Part shown: piece after piece, positions 7,901-17,100 of the stretch
Layout: every line of letters starts with the position of its first letter
Numbering within the stretch: the stretch's first letter is position 1
NCBI GenBank assembly: GCA_944325335.1
Contig: CALUZR010000015.1
Location: forward strand, 1-61,835
Length of the DNA stretch: 61,835 bases
Source of the DNA: an uncultured Parabacteroides sp.
Lineage (GTDB): Bacteria; Bacteroidota; Bacteroidia; Bacteroidales; Tannerellaceae
Reading direction: 5' to 3'
Program-made: the position numbers and the translations under genes
The notes under the pieces: generated by a model
What the model was told of the DNA's origin: nothing
What the model saw: only the letters and a program-made list of their open reading frames with translations
Database searches by the model: none

Positions 7901-9460
7901 TTACCAAAAAATATAATAGATACAACTTAATAATCCGATGATAGAGAGGCTCAATACTTTGAATAGCCTTGTGGTACGGAATAATGTCCGGTCGATTTCG
8001 ATCGCCTTGCTTGAAACGGGACTTTTAAGCCCGAAGACGACCATCAATAAGACGCATAAGATAAAGACGTAGCCCATGCGGTCGAGGAATGAGACGTCAG
8101 GCATCAGGAGCATCATGGCCAGCGAGAAGACAAAGGTCCCAATGGCCGAGGCGATGGCTCCCGCCGCGTTGGCACGCTTCCAAAAGAAGCCTACGAGGAA
8201 AATGGCCAGCGCGCCAGGGCTTACAAAGCCTGTGAACTCTTGAATGAACTGGAAAGCTTGGTCCAGGTTACCCAGTAAAGGCGCCAGGACGACTGCAATA
8301 ACCAAACTAACCATGCCACAGAGGCGGCCGACGCGTACAAGACGCTTCTCGGAAGCCCCCTTCGCGATGTATTCCTTGTAGATATCCATGGTAAAGATCG
8401 TGGAGATGCTATTTACCATCGAGGCTAACGAACTGACAATCGCAGCAACCAGGGCGGCAAACGCGATGCCCTTTACACCCGTCGGGATGAAGTTGTGCAT
8501 GAGCCAGGGATAGGCCTGGTCCGGTTTCTCGAGGGGCGCGTGCATCGCGAAGGCGATAATGCCCGGAATAACGACGATCAGCGGCAGCAGGATCTTTAGC
8601 AAGCCGGCAAATACCAATCCCAACTGCGCCTCTGGGAGACTCTTAGCTGCCAAAGCTCGTTGAATGATGTACTGGTTGCAACCAAAATAATAGAGCGCCG
8701 AGACCCACATGCCGCCTAATATCACCCCAATTCCAGGCAGGTATTTGTAATTCGGGTCATCCTTTGAAAGAATCATGTCGAACTTCTCCGGCACCTCTGC
8801 CAAAAGCTTCTCGAACCCGACGACGATACCGCCCCCATCTGCATAAGCATCCAAAGCGACAAACGTAGTGAGCAAACCACCGCCTATCAGAAAAATCACC
8901 TGGATAAAGTCGGTGAGCGCCACAGCCTTCAATCCGCCATAAATGGAATAGATACCGGCAAAGACAGCCAAGGCGACAATGCTCCAGATCATATCAATCT
9001 CCATGATTTTATTCAATGCCAAAGCCCCTAAATAAAGAATGGAGGTCAAATTAACGAAGATAAAGACTAACATCCAAAAAAAGGCCATAATTGTCTTCAC
9101 CCGTTTGTCGTAACGAAATTCCAGGAACTGGGGCATCGTATAAATATTGGCGCGAAGATAAATGGGCAAAAAGAATACGGCCACAAAAATCAGGGAAGCC
9201 GCTGCGACGAACTCGTATGACGCGATACCCAATCCGATCGCAAAACCGGAACCCGACATGCCGATAAACTGCTCTGCCGAGATGTTCGACGCAATAATCG
9301 AAGAACCAATAGCCCACCATGCCAAGGACTTGCTCGCCAGGAAATAATCCTGCGACGTTTTATCCTTCCCCTTGTTCCGGCTTACGAAAAGGCCCACAAA
9401 GAGTATAAGGCATGCGTACGCGACAAAGATCGCATAATCCAAGAAAGAAAAAGCACCCAT
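7901..9460 (-). CDS. SGLT-type sodium/sugar symporter, SSS family (519 aa)
   Basis: About 14 hydrophobic segments and the segment NISAEQFIGMSGSGFAIGLG near residue 58 strongly resemble the Vibrio sodium/galactose symporter vSGLT. YYFGCNQYIIQRAL (~260-275) corresponds to the vSGLT region that contacts sugar. It should import a monosaccharide or small glycoside with sodium across the inner membrane. It lies between the MT1 gene (12-bp gap) and the corrinoid-protein gene (no gap), so its cargo is probably the methyl donor or the sugar carrying it. Transport of a non-sugar cannot be excluded because the SSS family is broad. Confidence 0.9.
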   Translation of the reverse strand: MGAFSFLDYAIFVAYACLILFVGLFVSRNKGKDKTSQDYFLASKSLAWWAIGSSIIASNISAEQFIGMSGSGFAIGLGIASYEFVAAASLIFVAVFFLPIYLRANIYTMPQFLEFRYDKRVKTIMAFFWMLVFIFVNLTSILYLGALALNKIMEIDMIWSIVALAVFAGIYSIYGGLKAVALTDFIQVIFLIGGGLLTTFVALDAYADGGGIVVGFEKLLAEVPEKFDMILSKDDPNYKYLPGIGVILGGMWVSALYYFGCNQYIIQRALAAKSLPEAQLGLVFAGLLKILLPLIVVIPGIIAFAMHAPLEKPDQAYPWLMHNFIPTGVKGIAFAALVAAIVSSLASMVNSISTIFTMDIYKEYIAKGASEKRLVRVGRLCGMVSLVIAVVLAPLLGNLDQAFQFIQEFTGFVSPGALAIFLVGFFWKRANAAGAIASAIGTFVFSLAMMLLMPDVSFLDRMGYVFILCVLLMVVFGLKSPVSSKAIEIDRTLFRTTRLFKVLSLSIIGLLSCIYYIFW

Positions 9461-9472
9461 GACGCAGGAAGT

Positions 9473-10567
9473 TTATGAACGCATATCTTCGATGCCGATA
9501 GTCCGCAATAAGGAAAAGAAGTTCTCGATAGGCGTATCCAGCTGCACGTGATGCGTGGGAGCGCAAATCCAGCCTCCCCCCTGGCCAATCGAGTTCTTAA
9601 GCCACTCATACTCGCGACGGATATCCTCCGGAGTCCCTTGTGGCAAGGTAGATTGCACAGCTATACCGCCAAAGAAACAAAGCCTGTCCCCATATTCCTT
9701 TGCCAGGATCTCCGGATCCATGCACTCAGTCTGGATAGGGTTCAGGACATCCAGCCCTATCTCTATCAAATCCTCGATAATGTCATAATTGCATCCATCC
9801 GTATGATATGCGACCTTTACATTCGGATTCAGCCCTTTAATCGTGCGGATAATGTCCTCCATACGCGGTTTAAAATATTCACGCCACAGCTCGGGGTCGA
9901 TTAAAAGCGAAGACTGTGCTCCCATATCGTCTCCAAGCCAAATCATATCGACTCCGCGACGTACTAATTGGCAACAAGCCTCTTTGTGATAAGCAGCGGT
10001 CTCGTCTAATAAATGATTAGCCAATTCCGGATTGATATAGAAGTCCATCATTAACGTATCCAAGCCCCGTAAAGCCCAAGCCGACTCGAAGATAGTGCAA
10101 TGTACGCGTCCGATAATATAATATTCCTCACCAAATTCCTTTACCAAACGTTCCGCATTATGATACAACTCCGGCCGTGTGGGATCTGGCGCTTTATAAG
10201 CCATGGCAGCCTCATCATCATCCCGTAATGGATTGCGGGCAATATTCGTGTAATGTCCCTCACCGAATGGTGTCTGATAGGGATCTATTTTCCATTCCAC
10301 GCCCCACTCGTCTGTATAAGGTTCAGGCTTCAGGTAATAATTCGTAACCCAACCAGCCCCTACTTGCAATGCATCTTGTCCTGTGAGCCGCTCCAAATCA
10401 TATCCATACCAATCGCGGTGATGCGGTTCAGAGAACATGGGAGGCAAATGAAACTCCCGTCGTAATCGGTCAGCAAATTCGGGCGTAAAAGTTGCCTGAA
10501 ATGGCGGACGGTCTGTCTCTTCGTGATTCAATGCACGAATAACTCTTTCTTTGTGTGTCATGCTCAT
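9473..10567 (-). CDS. UroD-family substrate:corrinoid methyltransferase, MT1 candidate (364 aa)
   Basis: Opens with THKERVIRALNHEETDRPPF, a typical UroD-superfamily methyltransferase start. The barrel contains VAYHTDGCN (H255, D257, C259) and GGGWICAPTHH (C335), matching in position the metal/substrate residues of MtvB-like and related UroD-type methyltransferases. HemE function is unlikely given the neighbours and the HTDG motif. As first gene of the operon carrying the corrinoid protein and MT2, it probably takes a methyl group from a methyl ether or similar donor to Co(I). The donor is unknown; the adjacent sugar symporter and glycosidases favour an O-methyl sugar or methoxylated aglycone. 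Confidence 0.8.
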   Translation of the reverse strand: MSMTHKERVIRALNHEETDRPPFQATFTPEFADRLRREFHLPPMFSEPHHRDWYGYDLERLTGQDALQVGAGWVTNYYLKPEPYTDEWGVEWKIDPYQTPFGEGHYTNIARNPLRDDDEAAMAYKAPDPTRPELYHNAERLVKEFGEEYYIIGRVHCTIFESAWALRGLDTLMMDFYINPELANHLLDETAAYHKEACCQLVRRGVDMIWLGDDMGAQSSLLIDPELWREYFKPRMEDIIRTIKGLNPNVKVAYHTDGCNYDIIEDLIEIGLDVLNPIQTECMDPEILAKEYGDRLCFFGGIAVQSTLPQGTPEDIRREYEWLKNSIGQGGGWICAPTHHVQLDTPIENFFSLLRTIGIEDMRS

Positions 10568-10609
10568 GCTATCTATTTATTAGTTATTTTAGATGTTATT
10601 TCTTGTTTG

Positions 10610-10617
10610 CAAAGGTA
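10610..10617 (-). promoter_or_regulatory. -7 box for the MT1-symporter-corrinoid-MT2-AraC-GH2 operon
   Basis: CAAAGGTA reads TACCTTTG on the minus strand, 43 bp before the MT1 start codon. A clear -33 TTG is not seen, consistent with activator dependence (inference). Confidence 0.65.
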
Positions 10618-10644
10618 AGGCTTGTAGGGTTCATTCTTTTTCCA

Positions 10645-10676
10645 TATATTTGCCGCTATCAATACAATATTTGCCG
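10645..10676 (+). promoter_or_regulatory. Promoter box and 21-bp-spaced direct repeat upstream of araC-type gene
   Basis: TATATTTG (10645-10652) fits the -7 consensus. ATATTTGCCG occurs at 10646-10655 and again at 10667-10676, exactly 21 bp apart, placing the copies on the same DNA face. Such paired direct repeats are typical AraC-family sites, and this lies in the divergent gap between two regulated units. Confidence 0.5.
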
Positions 10677-10698
10677 AAATATAAAAAACAGTCTAATT

Positions 10699-11586
10699 AT
10701 GGAACCTATATCTATTGAAAAAGTAGAAAGATCCAGTTATTCTTCATTCAAAGCAGTAAGATTCGAACATGCTTATTTTACTGCACCGATGCATATTCAT
10801 CCGGAATATGAATTGATTTTGTTTGAAGAAGGGAATGGACATGCGTTTGTAGGCGACCGTGTCTACCAATTATGGCCGGGTGACTTTTTGCTCATCGGAA
10901 GTAATTTGCCCCACTTATGGCTCAGTGCCGATAAGTATTATGAACCGGATACCAAACTCTTGTCGGCATCCGTGTATGCCCAATTTACGAAAAATATATT
11001 TCCACCCCAAGAATGGAATCTGGAAGAGTTCCATTCGATATGGCGTTTGCTGGAAGAATCACAGAGCGGTTTGGCTTTTTCGGGTCCGGATATACCTTTC
11101 ATCCAATATAGATTCAGGAACTTGCCCTCTCTGGTCGGGATGGAAAGGTTGACCATGCTTTACCGTATCTTATTGGAATTGTCGGGATGCCCCAGACGCT
11201 ACTTAGCCAGTCCGGATTATGTCCAGCAACCCATTTATGAGGACGACCCGATTGTCCAGCGGGCTAATTATTTCATGAACACCCATTACCAAGAAGATAT
11301 CACCTTAGAAGATATCGCCGATTATGCAGGTATGAATCCCAGTGCCCTGTGCCGCTATTATAAAAAGCGTACGGGTAAAAGGTTGTTCGAATATATTACT
11401 GAAATGCGCATTTCTTATGCAACCAAACTACTGGCTTATCGCCATAAACAGATTACCGAAGTAGCGTATGATTGCGGCTATAATAATGTCTCGAATTTCA
11501 ATCGCCAATTCAAAAGGATTGTCGGACAAACGCCGAGAGAATATAGCAATTTCCTGAACCGCATCCCTTCCAAGCAACGTCTCTAA
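10699..11586 (+). CDS. AraC-family regulator divergent from the methyltransferase operon (295 aa)
   Basis: The cupin domain (~25-110) carries HIHPEYELILFEEGNG, and the C-terminal AraC HTH pair ends CGYNNVSNFNRQFKRIVGQTP. The start at 10699 (MEPISIEKVE) is chosen because the longer frame has a non-protein-like hydrophobic N-terminus crossing the promoter. It is divergent from the MT1 operon, so it is the best candidate for direct control of that operon, probably in response to an imported sugar or aglycone. Its stop overlaps the stop of the convergent RACo-like gene by 3 bp. Confidence 0.87.
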   Translation: MEPISIEKVERSSYSSFKAVRFEHAYFTAPMHIHPEYELILFEEGNGHAFVGDRVYQLWPGDFLLIGSNLPHLWLSADKYYEPDTKLLSASVYAQFTKNIFPPQEWNLEEFHSIWRLLEESQSGLAFSGPDIPFIQYRFRNLPSLVGMERLTMLYRILLELSGCPRRYLASPDYVQQPIYEDDPIVQRANYFMNTHYQEDITLEDIADYAGMNPSALCRYYKKRTGKRLFEYITEMRISYATKLLAYRHKQITEVAYDCGYNNVSNFNRQFKRIVGQTPREYSNFLNRIPSKQRL

Positions 11587-13064
11587 AAGAAGAAGAGATG
11601 GGTACAATAGGAATCTTGGAAATCCGGGACGGTCTCGAGGGCCAGGTGTTCGATCTGGGGACATACCTTTTCACCTGTGGCCAGGAACCGTTTGCATCCG
11701 GCCAATGCCGTATTGCCAGCCTGTACGATTTGCGTTTCGGTCACATCCGGCAATAGTCCCAAAGCCAGCGCATGGGAGATATTGGCATAATGCCCTAATC
11801 CACCCGCAACGTAGACATGGGAAATGTCTTGGGGCGTGATGCCGATATGCGCTGCGAGGAGTTGGAATCCTGTGGCGATAGCTGCTTTGGCTAATTGGAA
11901 CTCCCGCACGTCTTGCTCGGTCAGTCGTACTTGCGGAGTCAGCGATAATGTATCATTCGGATTTACCAGGACTCCACTTTCATCTATTCGTCCGGCCGTA
12001 CGGAAATAATGGATGGCATCGATGAGTCCGCTTCCGCAAATGCCCTTCGCCTCGCCTCCGCCGATTACGTCTACACTTCCATTTGCATGGACATGGCTAA
12101 TCGCGCCAGTGGTCGCGCGCATGCCTTGTGCAATATGCACGCCTTCAAACGCGGGACCGGCGGCGGTCGATGTACAGGCGATCCGCGTCTGGTTCCCGAT
12201 GACGATTTCCCCATTGGTCCCCAAGTCTACCAACGCATTCCAGGCAGGAGATGCTTGCATGTCCAAATGGTAGATGCCAGCCAAAATATCGCTCCCTACA
12301 AAATGGCTGATGTTGGGCAGGAACTGAATCGTGCAGCTTTCGGGCAAATCCCATCCCAAGAGAGAAGCCGTGAACTCGCAGGCCTCGTTGTGCGAAGATT
12401 GGAAAGGGAAAGCAGACAAGGGCTTCACATCCCATCCGCAGAAAAAATGGTGCATGGCGCTATTGCCCACCAGCGCGACCTTTCGGACGGCCTCTTCATT
12501 CCCTTGCGCGGCGTGGCGGACCATCTCGCCTACCTGCTTCCGGATTACCTGGCAAAGCTGTGTGGCTTTTTCGGCGGATTCTAAGGCGTAGGCGATGCGG
12601 GAGATGATATCGGCACCGTATGCGCTTTGGGCGTTGAGGGCGGTCTGGGTCGAGAGGATGTTTCCAGTCTGCAGGTCGATGCTTTGTACCACTAACGTCG
12701 TCGAACCGACATCGATAGCCACTCCGATACCCTTTTCGGCCTCGTTTCGGTATATCTGCCTGTCCGTTAATATCTGGTTCTTTTCAACCGGCAACCGAAT
12801 CACGGCCGGGGCGGTCACTTTACTTCGACAGGCCAATCTCCAGCGCGCCGGGTCATATCCTTTCTTCATTAACAAGGTACGCTGCGTTTCGTCCATCCCG
12901 ATTTCGCCTTCGAGCAGCTCTATCCGGCAATTCCCGCACAGGCCTTTTCCCCCGCAAGGGAATGCCATGCCTTCCGGCCTAAGTATTTCCGAAAAAAGCG
13001 CGCCCGCCTCGGCTTGCAGCACCTTTCCTTCGGGTTCGATTCGTATGGTATAAGTCTTTGCCAT
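11583..13064 (-). CDS. RACo-like reductive activator of corrinoid proteins (493 aa)
   Basis: Residues 1-90 are a plant-type [2Fe-2S] ferredoxin domain with C37, C43, C46 and C79. The rest is the DUF4445/RACo ASKHA fold, with GVAIDVGSTTL, ALVDLGTNGEIVIG, GICGSGLIDA and VYVAGGLGHY motifs. Such proteins use ATP to drive electrons onto Co(II) corrinoid proteins and restore Co(I). I start at ATG 13064, preceded by AAAGAAGA; the longer frame begins with TTG. It follows the MetH-activation-like gene across a 41/42-bp tandem array. This is the expected repair partner of the corrinoid protein at 7232. Confidence 0.9.
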   Translation of the reverse strand: MAKTYTIRIEPEGKVLQAEAGALFSEILRPEGMAFPCGGKGLCGNCRIELLEGEIGMDETQRTLLMKKGYDPARWRLACRSKVTAPAVIRLPVEKNQILTDRQIYRNEAEKGIGVAIDVGSTTLVVQSIDLQTGNILSTQTALNAQSAYGADIISRIAYALESAEKATQLCQVIRKQVGEMVRHAAQGNEEAVRKVALVGNSAMHHFFCGWDVKPLSAFPFQSSHNEACEFTASLLGWDLPESCTIQFLPNISHFVGSDILAGIYHLDMQASPAWNALVDLGTNGEIVIGNQTRIACTSTAAGPAFEGVHIAQGMRATTGAISHVHANGSVDVIGGGEAKGICGSGLIDAIHYFRTAGRIDESGVLVNPNDTLSLTPQVRLTEQDVREFQLAKAAIATGFQLLAAHIGITPQDISHVYVAGGLGHYANISHALALGLLPDVTETQIVQAGNTALAGCKRFLATGEKVCPQIEHLALETVPDFQDSYCTHLFFF

Positions 13065-13153
13065 ATCTTCTTTTTTTAAATAAATGCCTTTTCGCAATCG
13101 ATGTGTTTCTATTTCGTTTTATTTCTTACCTTTCTGTTTTTATAAAGTAGCTA

Positions 13154-13460
13154 GAGACGGAGGCTCTTGCGATTTTGTAGACTTTTGGAACGTTAGAGAC
13201 GCAGGCTCTTGTTACTTTATAAACTTTTAGAATGCTAGAGACGCAGGCTCTTGCTTCTTGTAGATTTTTGGAACGTTAGAGACGCAGGCTCTTGCCACTT
13301 TGTAAACTTTTGGAACGTTAGAGACGCAGGCTCTTGCTTCTTGTAGACTTTTGGAACGCTGGAGACGCAGGCTCTTGCTTCTTTGTGAACTTTTAGAACG
13401 CTAGAGACGCAGGCTCTTGTTTCTTTGTGAACTTTTAGAACGCTAGAGACGCAGGCTCTC
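13154..13460. repeat. Tandem array, eight 41-42-bp units
   Basis: GAGACG recurs at 13154, 13196, 13238, 13279, 13321, 13362, 13404 and 13446, with steps of 42 or 41. A typical unit reads GAGACGCAGGCTCTTGC plus a T-rich segment and AACTTTTGGAACGTTA. It occupies the whole gap between two genes of the RACo unit and contains no gene. Confidence 0.95.
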
Positions 13461-13474
13461 GCTTCTTTACAAAC

Positions 13475-14146
13475 CTACACATGCCTCATTTTCCGATAAC
13501 CGCAATCCTTTCGTCCGCAGTAGGCGCATTCCGATGCGGGATAGACCGTCTCGCCCCCGGCTGCCAGTAGTCCACTGATAGACTTGAATGGCTGCATTAC
13601 CTGGGAAGCTGTCAGCTTCACGTGGATCATCTCCGCATCCACCGTAGCGAAAAGCGTGGGCTGGTCGGCTATGTTCCATCCGCAGCATCCCGGGCTAATG
13701 GCAAAAGAGAGGTTCCGGAACCCCTGGCTTTGCGTAAGATACCGGCGGAACTCGGCCAAGGTCTTATCCAAGGCCCAATTTGCCAAAATGTCGCATATAT
13801 AGCCTTTGACATACTCGCCCGTCTGTTGATAATGCCTATATAAATCGCATACATTCTCGCCCAACGTATATACGATAGGCATGACGCGCTGGCATCCGTC
13901 CAACAGGCGTACCAACTTCCGCCCCACATGCAGGCATTGCCCTTCCAGGTAAACCGCCGTATCGGTAAACGCGGGATGCTCATAGCAGGCATATACCAAT
14001 TGCGGGGAAACGCAGGCTTGCAAATCGGCCCGCACCTCCTTTACCTCTGTCTCCAGGTAAAGCAAATAATCCGAAGGGAAAAGGGAGGAATCCGCAGACT
14101 CCTCCCCGAATGAAAAATGAGGTATATACACAAAGCTCGTCGGCAT
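13475..14146 (-). CDS. MetH activation-domain-like protein of corrinoid systems (223 aa)
   Basis: The C-terminal half resembles the SAM-binding activation domain of B12-dependent methionine synthase: SPGCCGW (151-157) corresponds to its SPGYxxW loop, and QVMQPFKSISGLLA to its MxPxKSxSG segment. The C-terminus adds C207, C210 and C215 (CAYCGRKDC), a possible metal or cluster site. Stand-alone proteins of this type often accompany corrinoid methyltransferases and are thought to help maintain or reactivate the corrinoid. It begins 6 bp after the GH2 stop codon, so glycosidase and corrinoid maintenance are in one transcript. Confidence 0.75.
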   Translation of the reverse strand: MPTSFVYIPHFSFGEESADSSLFPSDYLLYLETEVKEVRADLQACVSPQLVYACYEHPAFTDTAVYLEGQCLHVGRKLVRLLDGCQRVMPIVYTLGENVCDLYRHYQQTGEYVKGYICDILANWALDKTLAEFRRYLTQSQGFRNLSFAISPGCCGWNIADQPTLFATVDAEMIHVKLTASQVMQPFKSISGLLAAGGETVYPASECAYCGRKDCGYRKMRHV

Positions 14147-14152
14147 GTCTTT

Positions 14153-17100
14153 CTATTTAGCAGGAATACATTGCAAATGGACTTCCCCGCTGATCGTATC
14201 GCCCTTCTTCAGCGGTTGCCGGTAAGGCGCATAATAACTGGCAAGGAAGAGCTCGTCGCCGGGCGTGGCAAAATCAGCCACGAGGAATTGGATACGGTCT
14301 CCAGCCAACCAGGAACGCCAATGTTGCGTCCCGTCGGAAGGCACCACGATCCGCCCTTCCTGCGTGCTACGGAGTCCGGCATACCAGATATTCCGGCGTG
14401 TGGAACGGAAATCATTACTTCCAAGTTGATTGAAATCGTAGCTCCAAGACCAGGAGGGCTGCATCCGCGGATCGATGTTTTCCGGAAGTCCCTGGTAGAA
14501 GAGCTTCGCCTCGCCTACCGGACGGCTAATATGATCGTCTGGATAGACGCTCCATAATCCTTCCCGGCGCCAGAAAGCTGTATCGAAACTGGTCGGTGCC
14601 TCGAATACCAATCCCCATTGCCTCGGGTTGACATCCGCCAATGCCTTGAACGAATACGTCGCCTTTATAGCACCGCTGGCATTGATCGACAACGTATAGG
14701 AGCCCTTAAACTCCTTGTAAGTACCCTTCACTTCGATTTCGACATCTTCTCCCTGCTGGCGGGCTTTGACGGATTTACATTTCCAAGCTGAACATAGGTC
14801 ATTGAAGGGTGGCGTATCGGCATTATGGTTTGGATAACAACCACCGCCTGTCAGAGGCAATGCCATCAGGTGCGGACCGCCTACGAGCATTTCCTTTTCC
14901 CCCTTTGCCAGGGAAATAATATGTCCATCCTGCCGGCTGACTTCGCAAACGAAATCTTGCCCCGTCACGATAAGGCTGTTTTCTGTCTGCTCGAAGGAGG
15001 TCGTTTGCTTTGCCAAGGGCTCGATTTGGTTCTGCACCTGTTCGCCTACGGGAATGTGGTACGTATCCACGCTGAAGCCACGCGGGTCTGTAATATCCAA
15101 CCAAAGCTCGTGGGCCGTTTGTGGGTTCTTTACCGCAATCGGGAAGCACGTACTATCACCTGGCTGGCAATCTACGGTAACCACACCTGCCTCATCGCCG
15201 TAACGCCAATGGATCTTCAATTCATTCAAATTGGAGAATAGGTAACGGTTCTCTACTTCAATCTGGAAATTCTGGGAGGGAGACAATGTCTGGGTCTTTA
15301 CCTTCACCGGACTATAGACCTTCTTCATGTCCCAATATTCAGGTTTCGGACGACGCCAGCCGTCGATCGGTCCCCATGCACCGTATCCCACAGCCTGTCC
15401 GTCGGGGAGTTGGAATATATCATCGATGCCAGACCATATCGAACCTCCCAAAACGCCTGGGGTGCGATACATATTTTCCCACGTAGGAGCTAAGGCTAAG
15501 GCCCAATCGCTACGGATACCAGGGTCGGTTACCAACTCGCTCCGATTATACACATTCAGGTGGCAATACTCGCCATAGGTCATGGGCCGGTCGCTCTTCG
15601 CCGCCACTTTGTATCCTTCAGGACCGGGATAGTGTATATTTGCTATCGGAGCCGTGCTACCTTGGTTGTTAAAGCCCCCATAAGCCTGGTCGTGGAAGGC
15701 ATGTGGGCGGGTCGGGTCTGCCTTCTCTACATAAACCTGTACTTGCGCAAAACCTTTGTTCCAATAGGATTCGTTCGCCATCGACCAAAAGAGGATAGAA
15801 GGATGGTTCCTGTAGAAATGGATCGTCTCCATGTTCGCCTGCAAGATATACGGGTAATATTGGGGATCCGTATAATCAAGGCGCTTCCAATTCTCGTTGG
15901 CATGATGGCCTACCCAGCAGACCGGCGCCTCCAATTCCACAAACATACCCAGTTCATCGCATGCCTCTATCAATTCTTCGCAAGGTGGATAATGCGAGGT
16001 GCGGATGAAGTTACAATTGGCTTCGCGGTAAAGTTCTACATCTCGGCGCACCAAATCCGGTGTAATGACGCGTCCCGTCAAAGGATGCATCTCATGTCGG
16101 CAGACCCCATGTAGCTTTATAGGTGTGCCGTTCACCAGTACCCGGTTCCCTGCCACTTCCACTTCGCGGAAGCCAAAACGGCGGGAGACGATTTCCTGGG
16201 TCTGGTCGCCTTCGTTCAACGCCATCTTCAGGGTGTATAAATTGGGATGTTCGCAATCCCATTTCTTTGGAGAGGAGACTTGCCCTGTTACCCAGCCGCT
16301 CCAACTTTCACCGGGTGCAAGGGGCGGTATGGAATGGTGGAAATCAGTAGGCAGCCCTTCGATGCTCAATTGCAAGGAGACTTCATTTTGAGGATGAGAG
16401 CTTTGGTTCATGACGGTGGCGTAGACTTTTAGTGTTGCATGCTCATAGTGGTCGTCCAGCTCCGTCACAATTCGCATATCCGATAGATAGACCTCTGGCA
16501 GGGCCATCAAAGTTACTTTCCGCGTAATACCTCCCAACTGATGCGCCGCATATTGTGTCAGACTCCCCAACATATCCGCTTGCGATTCGCTGCGTACTTT
16601 GACTGCCAGCCTGTTCTCTCCGCTTGTGACCGCATCTGTGATGTCCAATTCGAAAGCCGTCATGCCGCCTGCATGCAAACCGATTTCTTGTCCGTTGAGA
16701 TAAACTATTGCTTCACTTGAAACGCCGTCGAAACGCAACCGGATTCGTTTGCCGCTCCAATCTGCGGGCAAAGTAAAATGGGTCTGATAGCCTGCCCAAC
16801 CGGCTGAATCGACTTTAAATCCTTGCATTGTCCACTCGCCTGGTACGGTGATTGGCTTCCAGCCTTCGTGGGTATCCTTTTTATAAAAGTCGGGGGCAGG
16901 TTGTTCATGGAAAAGCCAAGTTCCATTGAGAGAAAGTACCGGCTGATACACATTCTTTACTTGCGAAGGGCGGGGCGCATACACGGGCAGGAAATCCTCC
17001 ACACAAACAGACGTATCCACATCGCCCGTCTCACGGAACATCAAATCCATTCGCTCTTCGCCTAATACGGGAAGCGGGTTCTGTGTATTCACACGTTCCT

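Noticed and set aside
5873..10567. Haem biosynthesis by two hemE genes
   Set aside because: Both UroD-fold proteins carry methyltransferase-type metal motifs and sit with a corrinoid protein; no other haem genes are near.
13154..13460. CRISPR array
   Set aside because: Repeats are contiguous with no unique spacers of constant length, and no cas genes are nearby; the same applies to the other five arrays.
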